This document shows positions 37,501 through 49,500 of a stretch of DNA of 64,000 bases, piece by piece. The notes beneath the pieces were generated by a model. It did not search any database, was not told the DNA's origin, and worked only from the letters and a program-made list of their open reading frames with translations. This DNA comes from Motacilla alba alba (lineage: Eukaryota; Chordata; Aves; Passeriformes; Motacillidae): NCBI RefSeq assembly GCF_015832195.1, contig NC_052027.1, forward strand, positions 496,001-560,000. Reading direction: 5' to 3'. The position numbers and the translations under genes were made by a program. Position 1 is the stretch's first letter, and the number at the start of each line of letters is the position of its first letter.

Positions 37501-40500
37501 AGCAGGAATACCCCAGCGTTTTCTGGGGGAGCTGTGGTTTATTTCGAGTGTATCTCCTCAGCTGCTCTCGGTGCCTCTTCAGGCTGAGGGGGTGCTGAGC
37601 TGGCGCTGGTGGGAGGCAGGTGTTAGATCCAGCTGGCCACCAATGCCGTTGGTTTCCTGCTGGAGTGGTGTCCGTGTGGGACACACCAGTGTCAGTGGCT
37701 GCAGGGTGCGTGGAGCTACACATCAAATCCTCGCAGAGGGACTCTTCTGTTTGATTTATTCTCAGTTATAACCTGTGAGATCTCACCCTGTCTTTGCATT
37801 TATGTTGGTGTTTTGTTGATTTATTTTGTTCCATTTTCTCCCAGGCCCCCATGTCTTCCCCCTAAGCCACAGAAAATGAGGAGACCTAGGCCTCTCTCAG
37901 TCTATAATCATAAACTCTTTAACGGCAATATGGAAACATTCATTAAGGTACTTGCTGGCTTGCAGTAGGAGTGTCTGTGAACGCTGGGAATGGAATGGTG
38001 GCTTTCCTGTCCTGGCTGCTTGCCATCCTCGGGGGTCCCTCTGGCCCATCTGCACCCAGCTGGCGTGGCCAGCACGGCTTTGCCTCAGTGGTGATTTCTC
38101 TCCATAGCTTCCCTCGTGCATTCCTGGTGTTCTGTCCCATCAGCTGCGTGCTCCAGACCCCACCCGTGGCTGGTGGCCATGTGTACTGTGAGGCACTCCT
38201 GGCTGAGTGTCCTCATTGTCCTACTGCTTCTACCCATCCTGGGAAGAAAGATTACACAAGCTCAGCCCAGCCCTCAAAGGAGCAACAGACACATCCCCCT
38301 TCCTCTTTTGGTGGTCATCCATCCTTGTGGCTGAGAAGGAAGATAAAATGACCCCAGAAGTGTTCCCCACTTTCAAGGACTGTTAGCCTGGGGTAGAAAT
38401 CCTGTTGTAGGGGTGTCCATGTTGGAGAGCAGACAGGTGACCCTCAGCCTTGCACACAAATACATCAGGAACAGCCAGCCCAGCTGGCTCATCCCCTGCC
38501 AGCTGCTGACAGTGCTGTCCTGTAATCCTGCTCTGGAGAAAGCTTCAGTGAAAACACTTTGGGGAGCTGTAAAGACAAACTGTTGGATTAGGTGACTAAT
38601 AGGCATCATCTGGCTGGGGTTTATTGCCTCAAGCTCAGCCCTAAGCCCGAGGGCAGTGTCTGTGCACAGCACCAGCACGGGGAGTACTGACCCCGCTGGC
38701 AAAGCCTGTAATCCCGTTAGGATTTGTGATTACTCCTGACTTCAACTGGTTTTTAAAAAAGTAATGCTCATTAAATCCCAGCCTGTTCAGCACTGAGAAG
38801 GAGGAATTACCTGCTCTAGAAATCCATCTGAGCAGGAGTGTCCTGTGCTAGCAGAGACCCTTTGGGGGACGGCTGCCTGCCCTTGGGGTGTACAGCCTCA
38901 CAGGCTGCTGGGCCACTGGCAGCTGCCCAGATGTCCCCTGGTCACCAGTGCCCCCATGGCTGCCCAGTGCCCCAGGCAAGGTCTGTCCCTGTCCTTGGGC
39001 TCCTGGGAAGGCCACAGGTTCAGACAGGGAGGGAATCCCAGAGGCTGTCCCTGCAGGTCGCGGAGGCTGGGGTGCAGCGTGCCGGAGGGGTTTGGGAGGG
39101 AGGGTGGACATCCCAAAGGCCTGTGTTGGCCCTTGCTAAGCTGCCATTGCATTTGAGCATTCATGGTCTCCGAAGGAGATGCTTACCTCTAACTGAACTT
39201 ATCCCTGCTTAATCTGTTCTCTTTTTTCCACTCTGCTGCTTTTTCTGTGCTCAGAGGAAGGAGGAATGCACGAACGAGGAATCAGGTACTTACTGGAGAC
39301 CCATCTACGAGACAGAGGGAATTACCCAGAGATGCCACTGTGCTCTGCTGGAAAAACCACCAGAGTCCCAAAGAGAAATGTGTCCCTTTGGGCTGTCAGA
39401 CATGGCCCATGGTCCCCTTGAGCTTCTGCCACAGGGGGCCTGGGGAGAAGCCAGAATTCACCACTGGTTCAGACTCAGGCACTTGGTTCCATACCCAGTG
39501 GTGCTTGTTGGGTTTTTTAGCACCTGCTGACAATGGCTCTTTCCTTTGGTGGAAATATTGTTGTAAGCTCTGTTACAGGAAGCTTATTCCATCAGCCACG
39601 TATAGCACAAGTTTTGTTTCAGCTCAGCGTTTCACCTTTGGGGTGGAATAGCTGTGATCCCTCGTGGCAGTCTCCTGTCTGAGCCAGATAGGGAGCAGCA
39701 ACATTTCACACACCTTAGTGACAGCTTTCTTGGGCATTTTTGGCTGTACACAGTATCCTCAGCGCTCTTTGATGGCTCCATGTTTGTAACACCTCCTTTC
39801 CTGCCTGTCCTCTTACTAAACTCCACAGCATTAATTTTCAAATCTCCGGTTTTGCAGTCTTTAATGCATTTCCCATGCTTTGTTAGCAATGAACCAGTAA
39901 TTTTTCTCTTTTCCTTTCCTTTCCTGAAGGATTCGGGACAGGCCATCCCACTTGTTGTAGAAAGCTGCATCCGCTACATCAATCTGTATGGTAAGTTGGC
40001 TCAGCCTAGCCCCAGAAACCTGCCAAGGATAAAGTACCTGAGTGAGCAGTGAGAGCCAGCAGGGACTCCCAGGGCTGCCTGCACTCCCTTCTCCATGGCT
40101 CAGCTTAGAATTCCAATGGCACTAGCTGCCTGGCCACTGGTGAGGTTTTATTAGCACGTGCCCAGGTTCAGTTGTGTGCTTGCCCATGAGCCCTTTCAGC
40201 ACCCTGATCTGGGGGCTGTGGTTGGAGAATATGAGCAGAAGGGAGGTGCAGCAGGCTGTCCCTGCTTGGTCCAAGCCTGTCTGGTGCATTGGCTCCTGGG
40301 TTCTGCTGTTTTGACCTGCAGGTGTTGCCCTGCAGTTCCTCTGTCTCCTAAAGCATTGCTTTCTTCCAGGCCTCCAGCAACAGGGCATCTTCAGAGTCCC
40401 TGGCTCCCAGGTGGAAGTCAACGACATCAAGAACTCATTTGAGAGAGGTGTGTAGCTGGGGTGTGCAGGTACAGCAGGATGCCCTGCCTGAGGAGGATCC

Positions 40501-43500
40501 TTGTGGGAGGTGGGGTGTGCAGGTACAGCAGGATGCCCTGCCTGAGGAGGATCCTTGTGGGAGGTGGTGTGTGCTGGGTGCAGTAGCCAGGGTGTAAAGC
40601 CTGTGTTAAAGCCCTTTGTGCTATGAGACATGAGCAGGTTTTATCCCTTCTGGGTTTCCCAGTGTTGTGTCTCTGGCAGTAGTGAAGAGTTACCCAGGGA
40701 AGGAGTATGAGAAGTAGGGGTACGTGCAGAGGTCTTTTCCACAGTCATTAAAAACAAAGAGCCATAAAAGAATTTGCTGGGACCCTTGTCCCTCCTTCCT
40801 GCAGCACTTTGCCAAGGGAGGCACAGCGTTCCCTGTACCTGGTGCCAGTGCTGGCTGTGAAGGTGCCAGTGATCTGCTGAGAAAATCACACTCAGGATGC
40901 CAGGCCAGTGAGAAAGGGAAAGCAGGCCTGCTGTCCTGAGTGGAGGGGAGCTGTGACAGGGACAGTCCTGCTGGGAATAGTGATCCTTGAGCAGCAGTGG
41001 AAGGATCAGGATGAAGGTGGATGGGCCAATGGATAAGGCAGTGTTAGGGTTGTCAAAGGCTGGAGGATTTGCACATCCAATTTAAGATTAATTAGTAGTA
41101 TCCAGATCTTGGGAGCACTGAAAGCCTTTCACAGATTTAAGTCAGTACAAAGCTACCCAGAGCCGTTGGGTCCATTCCAGGGGTGTAATTGCATCCTCCA
41201 GCCAAGCCTGTCCTCTCAGCCTCTCACTCTGTGGTGTTCAGACCTCCTCAGTTTTCTGGGCTGGTGCTGTAAACAGAAGGAATGCACTGAGCTGGAAACA
41301 TTGAAGGAGGAACAACCAATATCATCCTTGTCCTCAGGAAAGGTTTGAGATCCCCCAGTGAAACTGGTTTTCAGGAAAAATCAGCATTGCCATTGCACAT
41401 GAGGAGGGTTTCTGAACCCTGGGAAATTTGGGTGATCCACTAAATGAGGAAAACCACTTGTGCTAGTCCAGCTTGATGGTGATGCTGGATATAAAACCTT
41501 TTCTGTGGGCAGGTGAAGACCCCCTCGCTGATGATCAGAACGAACGAGACATTAACTCAGTGGCTGGAGTCTTGAAGCTGTATTTCCGAGGACTGGAAAA
41601 CCCCCTCTTTCCTAAGGAAAGGTTTCAAGATTTGATATCTACTATAAGTAAGTACATGTGGCAGCTCTTCGTGGAGAACTGGGTGGGATGAGAGGAGCAC
41701 TAAAGGGGGCAGGTTTCCCTGAGTTTGCAGACAGGGCTTTCTGCTGTGAGGAGGGTGGCAGGAGGGCAGTGGGAGTTGCTGGGAAAGGACATCAGGGGTG
41801 TGCACTGGTGGGGGGGAGAGGGGAAATTGCTTCTCTGGGGGGAACAAAGGAGGCACAATGACCTTGAAGTTTCAGAGGTGATGGAAGTGCTGCCATTTTG
41901 GCTACAGGGTGATTTTATGTTACAGGAGACATGTTGGGGTCGTTTGGGGTTGGGGTGTCTCGGCTGTAGGGGCACCACAGGGGGAACATCTGCTCAAGGC
42001 CTTCTCTGGGCTTCACTGCCCGTGGTGCTTTCCCCCCTTCTGAGGGTGCCTGTTCATAACTGCTGGGGGTCTAGTGATGCTGAGGGAGCCAGGTGATAGC
42101 TGGAGGGCACTGGCTCAGGGATGAGCTTGTACCAGAGCAGAAGAATGTGTTCTGATTTCTCAAGAGCAGTTGTTTTATGTAGTAGCTTTAGGACATTCAC
42201 TGTTGCTATTCAGTTTTGATGTGTAAAGCAGCACAGCACGCTTGTGAGACCAGCAAAGGAAGGTGGTTCTGCACCAGTTCATGCCCTGGACAGGGATTTG
42301 CAGTGTGGCTTGTGCTTTCTTTGGCAGCCCTCCACAGGGGCTGCAGAGCTGGAAGCTGAGGGCACAGCCTGGGAGAAGGGGATGGGTCCCCTCTGGTGCC
42401 AGAATGTGCTTGGTGACGTGGCTCCCGGTGTGCTTGCAGATAGGCTTGTGTTTGACACCATCCCTAATTAATGCAAATGTGCACAATTTATTAAGCTTTT
42501 GGGAGTTTTTTTGCAAACATCATCTGTTAATTTTCTGGGCATTATTCTCTTATCTCTCTCTCTTTATTTTTCCCATTTTAACAAGAATCTTCCTTTTACT
42601 CATCTTTCTCTTCCTACTGCTCTTGCAACCTTTTGATTAAGGATAGATTTTAAATAAATTAAAGTGTCTTGTTCCTGTTGAAAATGTGACCTAAACTGCA
42701 GCTGTCTGTGCTGCACAAACACACATAAACACAGGCTACACACTAGGTGTCCCAGCCTCAGCAGGGTGAAGAACTTTTCCTTTTGCTCTTGAAGGGCTGG
42801 GGTTTATGGAAGCTCCTCAAAGGCACAAGGGCAATAGACAGGTCAAAAGGCACTTTCCAGAGTCCACGTGGGGCTGTCCTTGCGTGTGCAGTGGTGATTG
42901 GTACCCTGTTAATTCCATATGCCCAGCTGAAACATTTTGCTCTGGGAGAAAGGCAAGTGTTTTGAGAGTTTGTTCCTCTTGGTGTCAGAACAGATCTTTG
43001 TTACCATAGGATTTTATCCAGTTTATATTTAGTTGGGGTTCTTTTAAAAGAAATACCCTCTTTTGTAAAACCAGGCTGAAGAAGTAGACAATCCAGCAGG
43101 CAATAATGGGATGAATCAAATGGAAACATTCCCCATGTGAAATACTACAAAGCTTTCCATTTTGGTATCGAGGCCAGATTTTGCTCAGAATTTTGATTAA
43201 ATGGCAAGCTAGCTACATGTTGTCAGTGAACTTTATTGTGATTAGCAAATGGCATAGTTTGAGCCAGAACAAGCACTCCTGTGTCATCTGCCTGCTCCAG
43301 AAAAGCTCTGGTGCTTGTCCTCTGCTTCCTGTGAAACAGCAGCCACAGGATTAACTCTCTACAGAGCACAGGGGTAGCTTAAGGCAGGACAGCGCTGTCA
43401 CCCCCTTCCCTTGGGAGGGAGCAGGTGTCTGATGGCAGCTCCGGGCTCTGCACCCCTGTGGGGTGGAGAGCAGCTCATCTGAAAGCACGGACTCAGCACT

Positions 43501-46500
43501 AACCTATTTCCTGGCAGTTTCTAATTCCTATTCAGAGCAGCAGCAGACAGGATGGAAGGGCTCAGAAGGATCCAGTGCATGACCCAGAAGGGTAACCTGA
43601 ATAAAAACCTCATTTAAAAATCTGCCCTAGAAAATCAAGCAGTGCTCTGTTTTCAGTGCCACATCGACTCAGGCTTTTGAGGAATAGAGGAGTTGTTGAG
43701 GAATGAAATGAATAATGCATAACCATTTATTTTAAAAACAAACCCACGGAAATGTCTTTATTTGCTGTTCGTACTGCATCTGAACATACAAATTCCCTGC
43801 TGGAGGAGCAGTGTCCCCCGTTCTCTTCCTGCACCTTAGTACCAGACTGATGGATGACCTCTGGAGACAGGCTTTTGTTTCCTCACTTACTGGGCCACTA
43901 GATCTGGAACAAGTCCCTCTGGTGCTGAGCTGTCTGTTCCTGAAAAGGTTTTTGAGGATGTGCTTTCTATCCATGTGTTCCAGAAACTGAGAACCCTGCA
44001 GAGAGAGTGCACCAGATCCAGCAGATCATTGTCACTCTGCCTCGGGCTGTCATCGTGGTCATGAGATACCTCTTTGCTTTCCTTAACCAGTGAGTCTGTT
44101 TTCCTGCTTCACCAGGTTCCTCCTTGCTGTCCCTTTTGCCAGGGCTTCCCCTCTTTGGTGCACGAGTCCCTTCTGGTGTTGCCGTGGGTTGCTGTGCTTG
44201 GGTTCTCCCGGCCCTGCTGGCCGTGGCTGCGTGCCCGGGGAGGGGACAGCTCGGTGCTGGTGCATGCCAGGGTGGCGGCTCTGCTGGGAGGTTTCCCGTG
44301 AGCGGGGCCGCGGCACGGCAGCTCCTCACTGTGTGCTTGCAGCTTGTCACAGTACAGCGATGAGAACATGATGGATCCCTACAACCTGGCCATCTGCTTC
44401 GGGCCCACGCTGATGCACATTCCTGACGGGCAGGATCCGGTGTCCTGCCAGGCCCATGTCAATGAGGTCATCAAAACCATCATCATTCACCACGAGGGCA
44501 TCTTCCCCAGCCACCGGGAGCTGGAGGGGCCTGTCTACGAGAAGTGCATGACTGGAGGGGAGGAGTACTGGTGAGCTCTCTGCAGGGTTCCTGGGTACAA
44601 ACACCTTCATGGGGCCAAGAGGCTCTTGCACACTGAACCGTTTGATTTAGTCAGTTAAATCAGGCAGTTTCACCAGGTATTTCATTTTCTTGTGCTGACT
44701 CAGTATTTTAAACCTCAGTAAAAAGCATCAGAAGAAACTTTTTCCAGGGCAAGTACTAATACTGATGAAGATTTTTTTGAGCTGCAGATCCACAGAAGCG
44801 TGTTCAGAATTTTAGGTAAATTCTATCCAAGTTCCTCATAGGCTGGAAATTTTGAGTAAAGACCCACAGTTCCATCATGATTTGCTGGTTGGATGAAATC
44901 CCTCAGCCCGAGGTTAACCCAAACCTTCCAGTTCCCTTTGTTGCTGGAATTACAGCCCTACATTCAGGTCTGGGTTTAACAAACCAGGATCAATAACATA
45001 CTTGAACTAATTTTCTACAAGTTTCATACATTTCTGAGCCCTCACTATGCCTTGTACTAGTCACCTGCCACCATCCTTCCTGGTGCAGCAGAGGAGCTAA
45101 AGCTGACCCTCACTGTGAATTAGGGAATGGGACATTTAGCTCAGTGTCACTTCGTGTTAGTTTTGCCAAACTGTGCTAAAGACACAAGAGCCAACAGAAT
45201 GTGACATTCTGGGCCTGGTGATTGTGGTGTGTCTGCTGTTCTCAGCAAGTTCAGGCATCTGCTGTGATTTGAAGTCAGAGAATCACAAATCACAGAATTA
45301 GTTAGGTTGGCAAAGACCTCCAAGACTGAGCCCAACCTTTGACCAAGCACCACCTTGTCACCTGGACACATCCACTTGTTCTTGTGCACCTCCAGAGATG
45401 GGCACTCCACCACCTCCCTGGGCAGCATTAGGTGTGCTGAGTGCCTTGGGAACGGTGTCATTTGCTGTGTGACAGCCTGGTGTGTTCCTCTGCAGTGACA
45501 GCCCGCACAGCGAGCCGGGCACCATCGATGAAGTGGACCACGACAACGGGACAGAGCCGCACACCAGTGACGACGGTGAGCAGGACTGAGCAGGGCTGGG
45601 TGCGTGCAGGAGAGCAGCCACTGCGGGCTGAGGCTGCACGGGCTGGCTGCTGGCAGGGCTGGGCTGCAGAGGAGGCAGCGCTGTGCTCCCCGCGTGCCAG
45701 CAGCACCACGTTTGGGGAACGCCGCTGGCACTGCCAGGGGTGGGGAGCCATGGCAGGGCCTGCTGTGCTGGAAGGGCCCTGGGGAGCTGAGCACCTTCTG
45801 CTTCTGACAGCTGCTGCCGCCCTGGCCGTGAACTGCCTCGGCAGGACACATCTGCCCTGCGAGGCTGCGGGGAGGAGGGAGGGCTCACCTGGCAAGCAGG
45901 GCCACAGGAACGGAACAGGGAAGGGCATGGTGGGCCAGGTGGCTGCAGGCACAGGGAAGGGCATGGTGGGCCAGGTGGCTCTGGGCACAGGGAAGGGCAT
46001 GGTGGGCCAGGTGGCTGCAGGCACAGGGAAGGGCATGGTGGGCCAGGTGGTTCTGGGCACCGGGAAGGGCATGGTGGGCCAGGTGGCTCTGGGCGCAGGG
46101 AAGGGCATGGTGGGCCAGGTGGCTGCAGGCACAGGGAAGGGCATGGTGGGCCAGGTGGCTCTGGGCGCAGGGAAGGGCATGGTGGGCCAGGTGGCTCTGG
46201 GCGCAGGGAAGGGCACGTGGGGCTGGGTGGCTCCAGGCGTGCTCTCAGCTGCAGGCAGGAGCCGACAGGCCTGGCAAAGGGGAGGCAAGGGAGCTGCTGT
46301 GCAGCCAATTTCACACTTGGGTGGCCATGGTAATGGCTCTGATCGGGGTTTCCGAGTGATTAACTGTGGTGCCAAGTGTGGAGCAGATGAGCAGCTGTAT
46401 TTTGTGGATTTTCATATTCCTTCTTCCCCTTGCCCTGTGTACACTCCCTGCTGGTAGCCCAGCGTTGTGTCAGGGCTGTGGGAGCCCTCCTGGCTCTGTC

Positions 46501-49500
46501 TGCTCGAGAACACTCTATTGATCCTCCTGTGGTGTTCCCAGACACTCTGCCCTCGTGGGGATTGCTTAAGGTGGGGAAGATGAATCTGCTGAAGTGGCCT
46601 GGCCTGTCCCAGGTGGGGCAGGAATGGGGCAAGGGTCCAATGCAGCATCCTACATGTCCTCCTTTGGTGTCCCCTCCTCCCCGTGGTTTGGTTCCTGAGC
46701 AGCGTCAGGTCACACACTGATGGCTGCTGAGCCCGCAGTCACTAATGGGGCAGAGCAAGTTTCCGTGTGTAATGAAGCAGATCTGGAGGAACTGGGGGGC
46801 CTTGCCCTGTTTTGCTGTCATTTTCTGTCTGCCAGTCTCCAGGTGGGGATTGAAGTGATCCAGTGTCTCGGATAATCAAGGCCTGCTAATGGTCCAACAG
46901 TGGCAGGGGTGGCTGGGGAGTGGCAGCAGCTCTGCCACCCAAGCAATGCACAGTGTGGGTCGCTCTGGTTAACAGGAGAGAGACACTGTTGCTGCTTTGC
47001 AGTTGTTGCAATGGTTTCTTCAGGATTCCCCGGCTGGAAACAGATCTGCATGCGAGCCAGGCTCTTTCACAGGCTCCTCAGTGCTGTTGGATGCCCCAGC
47101 AGCTCCTGCTGTGACACCCTCGCCCAGGAACCTGGTGTGCTCGTGACCTTCCAAAGTGAAGTTCTGCCTCAGCCCTCCTGTATTTCAGGCCCTGAGCTCC
47201 CAGTTAGTGAGTCAGGGTGTTTGGTAGAGCTCACATTAGGAAAAGTGGGGAAACAGTGAGGCAGAGTGCTGCAGATGGCGGGGTGCAGAGCAGCTGCCTC
47301 GCTGGAGCTGGTATCATTATTTCCATGGGGATCCCCAAAGGGGCATTAGTTGCTCATCAATAATTCAAGCCAAACTGTCTCCAGGATAAGGAAGGGAGGA
47401 GAAGGTAAGTGGGGTTTGATCACAACATCTGACATGGCTTGACAAAATCTCAGGCTGGAGGATAATGGGTTTCTGTAACCAGAGGTGGAAAATGGGAATG
47501 TGGGTGAGCGTGCCATATGCACAGAGGGAGATTCCTGCTGCTCCCCATCTGCTTTGTAGCTGTTTGTAATTGCCAGTAGTTTGTGAGTCTGAGAGAGGTC
47601 CCAGAAAGCCTGGAGCAACGATAAGAATTGATCAGTCTGAAAACAAGAAGGCTTGTGCTCAGTGTGAGCTGCTCGGGGGGCGCTGGGCAGCAGCAGCACT
47701 GCTGCTCTGGAGAGGGGCTCTCCAGGGTTCAGCCTCCCTGTAGGGCTGCACTGAGCTGCTCTCGCTGTGCCTCTCTCCTGTGCAGAGGTGGAGCAGATTG
47801 AAGCCATAGCGAAGTTTGACTACATTGGGCGGTCTCCACGGGAGCTCTCCTTCAAGAAAGGGGCCTCACTCCTGCTGTACCATCGGGCGTCGGAGGACTG
47901 GTGGGAAGGGAGACACAACGGGGTGGACGGGCTCATTCCCCACCAGTACATCGTGGTGCAAGACATGTGAGTAAAGTGAGGGTTGTTAAAATCACGTACT
48001 TGCCCAAGGCCCACTTCAATCACCTTAAATAATCAGTGGGTTTTGCAGTTTGTTTAATGACTTCGGTGAGAAATCTGCGCCTGTTCACTTCTCCCTCTCT
48101 GTGTATTGGCTCCATTTGTTTCTCATTTGGGCTGATAAAGACCAGTTCCAAACATTGTACCCCAGTGTACCTGGACCCCATCTCTCATTGACTCCCCAGC
48201 ATGGTGTGACCCAGGCTTACCAGCGGCCTTGTCCCTGTGAGCGTTGACCTGGATTGTTCAGTGTTCACCTGGCCCGTGGGTGGATCCCAGGGCCCTTTGC
48301 AGGTGCTGCTTCTCTTACAAGCACTGTATCTGGAGTCATCGCAGTGGCAGCCACATCACAGGGGATGGGAGGGCAGATGTGCGCTGTTTCCAAGTTCCCA
48401 GTGGTGGCCTTGGTGCAGCTCCCTGTTAACAAAGCGTGGAGCTGCTGACGTGGTGGTGTTCAGCTTGGCGTGGCGTGCGGGCCCTGGCTCTGCAGGGGCA
48501 CAGCCTGTCACTGGTGTGGTGTCCTTTCCCTAGGGATGATGCGTTCTCTGACAGCCTGAGCCAGAAGGCAGACAGCGAGGCGAGCAGCGGGCCGCTGCTG
48601 GACGATAAAGCCTCCTCCAAGAACGACATCCAGTCTCCAACAGATCACATCATGGACTATGGCTTTGGGGGAGTGATGGGCAGGTAACTCACATTCCTGT
48701 CACCTTGGAGGTGGTCGCTGTCACAGGTGTGGACAGTCGGTGTGTGGGGTAGGGAGGGAAGGAAGGAAGGTAGGATGGGAGGGAAAGCTCTAGTAAGCAC
48801 TGCAAGGTAATAGGGGCTTGGAAGGGATTTAATGTGCACTGCTAATGGGGATTTAACATTTACAGAGGGTACAGGGGCCCTGAGCAAGCTGGGATAGTGG
48901 AAGGTGTCCCTGCCCATGGCAGAGGGTTGAAACAGGATGCCTTTGAGGCCCCTTCCAAGCCAAACTACTCTTATGAGTTGATGCTGTCCCTTTCTTGGTA
49001 CTGGCTAAAATATTTGTCTTCCCTCTTGCCTGAGTCTTCTGAAGCTGGCAGGCTCTGGTCTGAGCTGAGCTCAGGGCTGAGCGGCTGCCTTGCAGCATGT
49101 GGCCAGCCGTGGTGGGCTGGCAGGCGCTGACCTGGAGCCGTGCTGGGTTCTTTGCAGGGTGAGATTGAGGTCTGATGGTGCAGCCATCCCCCGGCGCCGC
49201 AGCGGGGGAGACACCCACAGCCCGCCCCGCGGGATGGGGCCCGGCATAGACACCCCTCCTCGAGCAGCAGCCTGCCCCAGCAGCCCCCACAAGATCCCCC
49301 TCAACAGGGGCAGGATCGAGAGCCCTGAGAAGCGCCGGATGGCGACGTTCGGCAGCGCGGGCAGCATCAACTTCCCAGACAGGAAGGCCCTGGCTGACAG
49401 CCACCCTCTGAGATCGACCTGTGGGTCCACCCGGCACAGCAGCCTTGGAGATCAGAAATCCCTGGAAGCAGAAGCTCTTGCTGAGGTGAGAGGGCTGGGA

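Noticed and set aside
45915..46238. CRISPR-like array
   Set aside because: Regular direct repeats but no unique spacers, and the DNA is vertebrate. It is a minisatellite.
45358..46457. Open frames of 338 codons (plus) and 318 and 305 codons (minus)
   Set aside because: They are produced by the stop-free 36-bp minisatellite. They run over exon 18 of SRGAP3 in other frames and have no domain resemblance.
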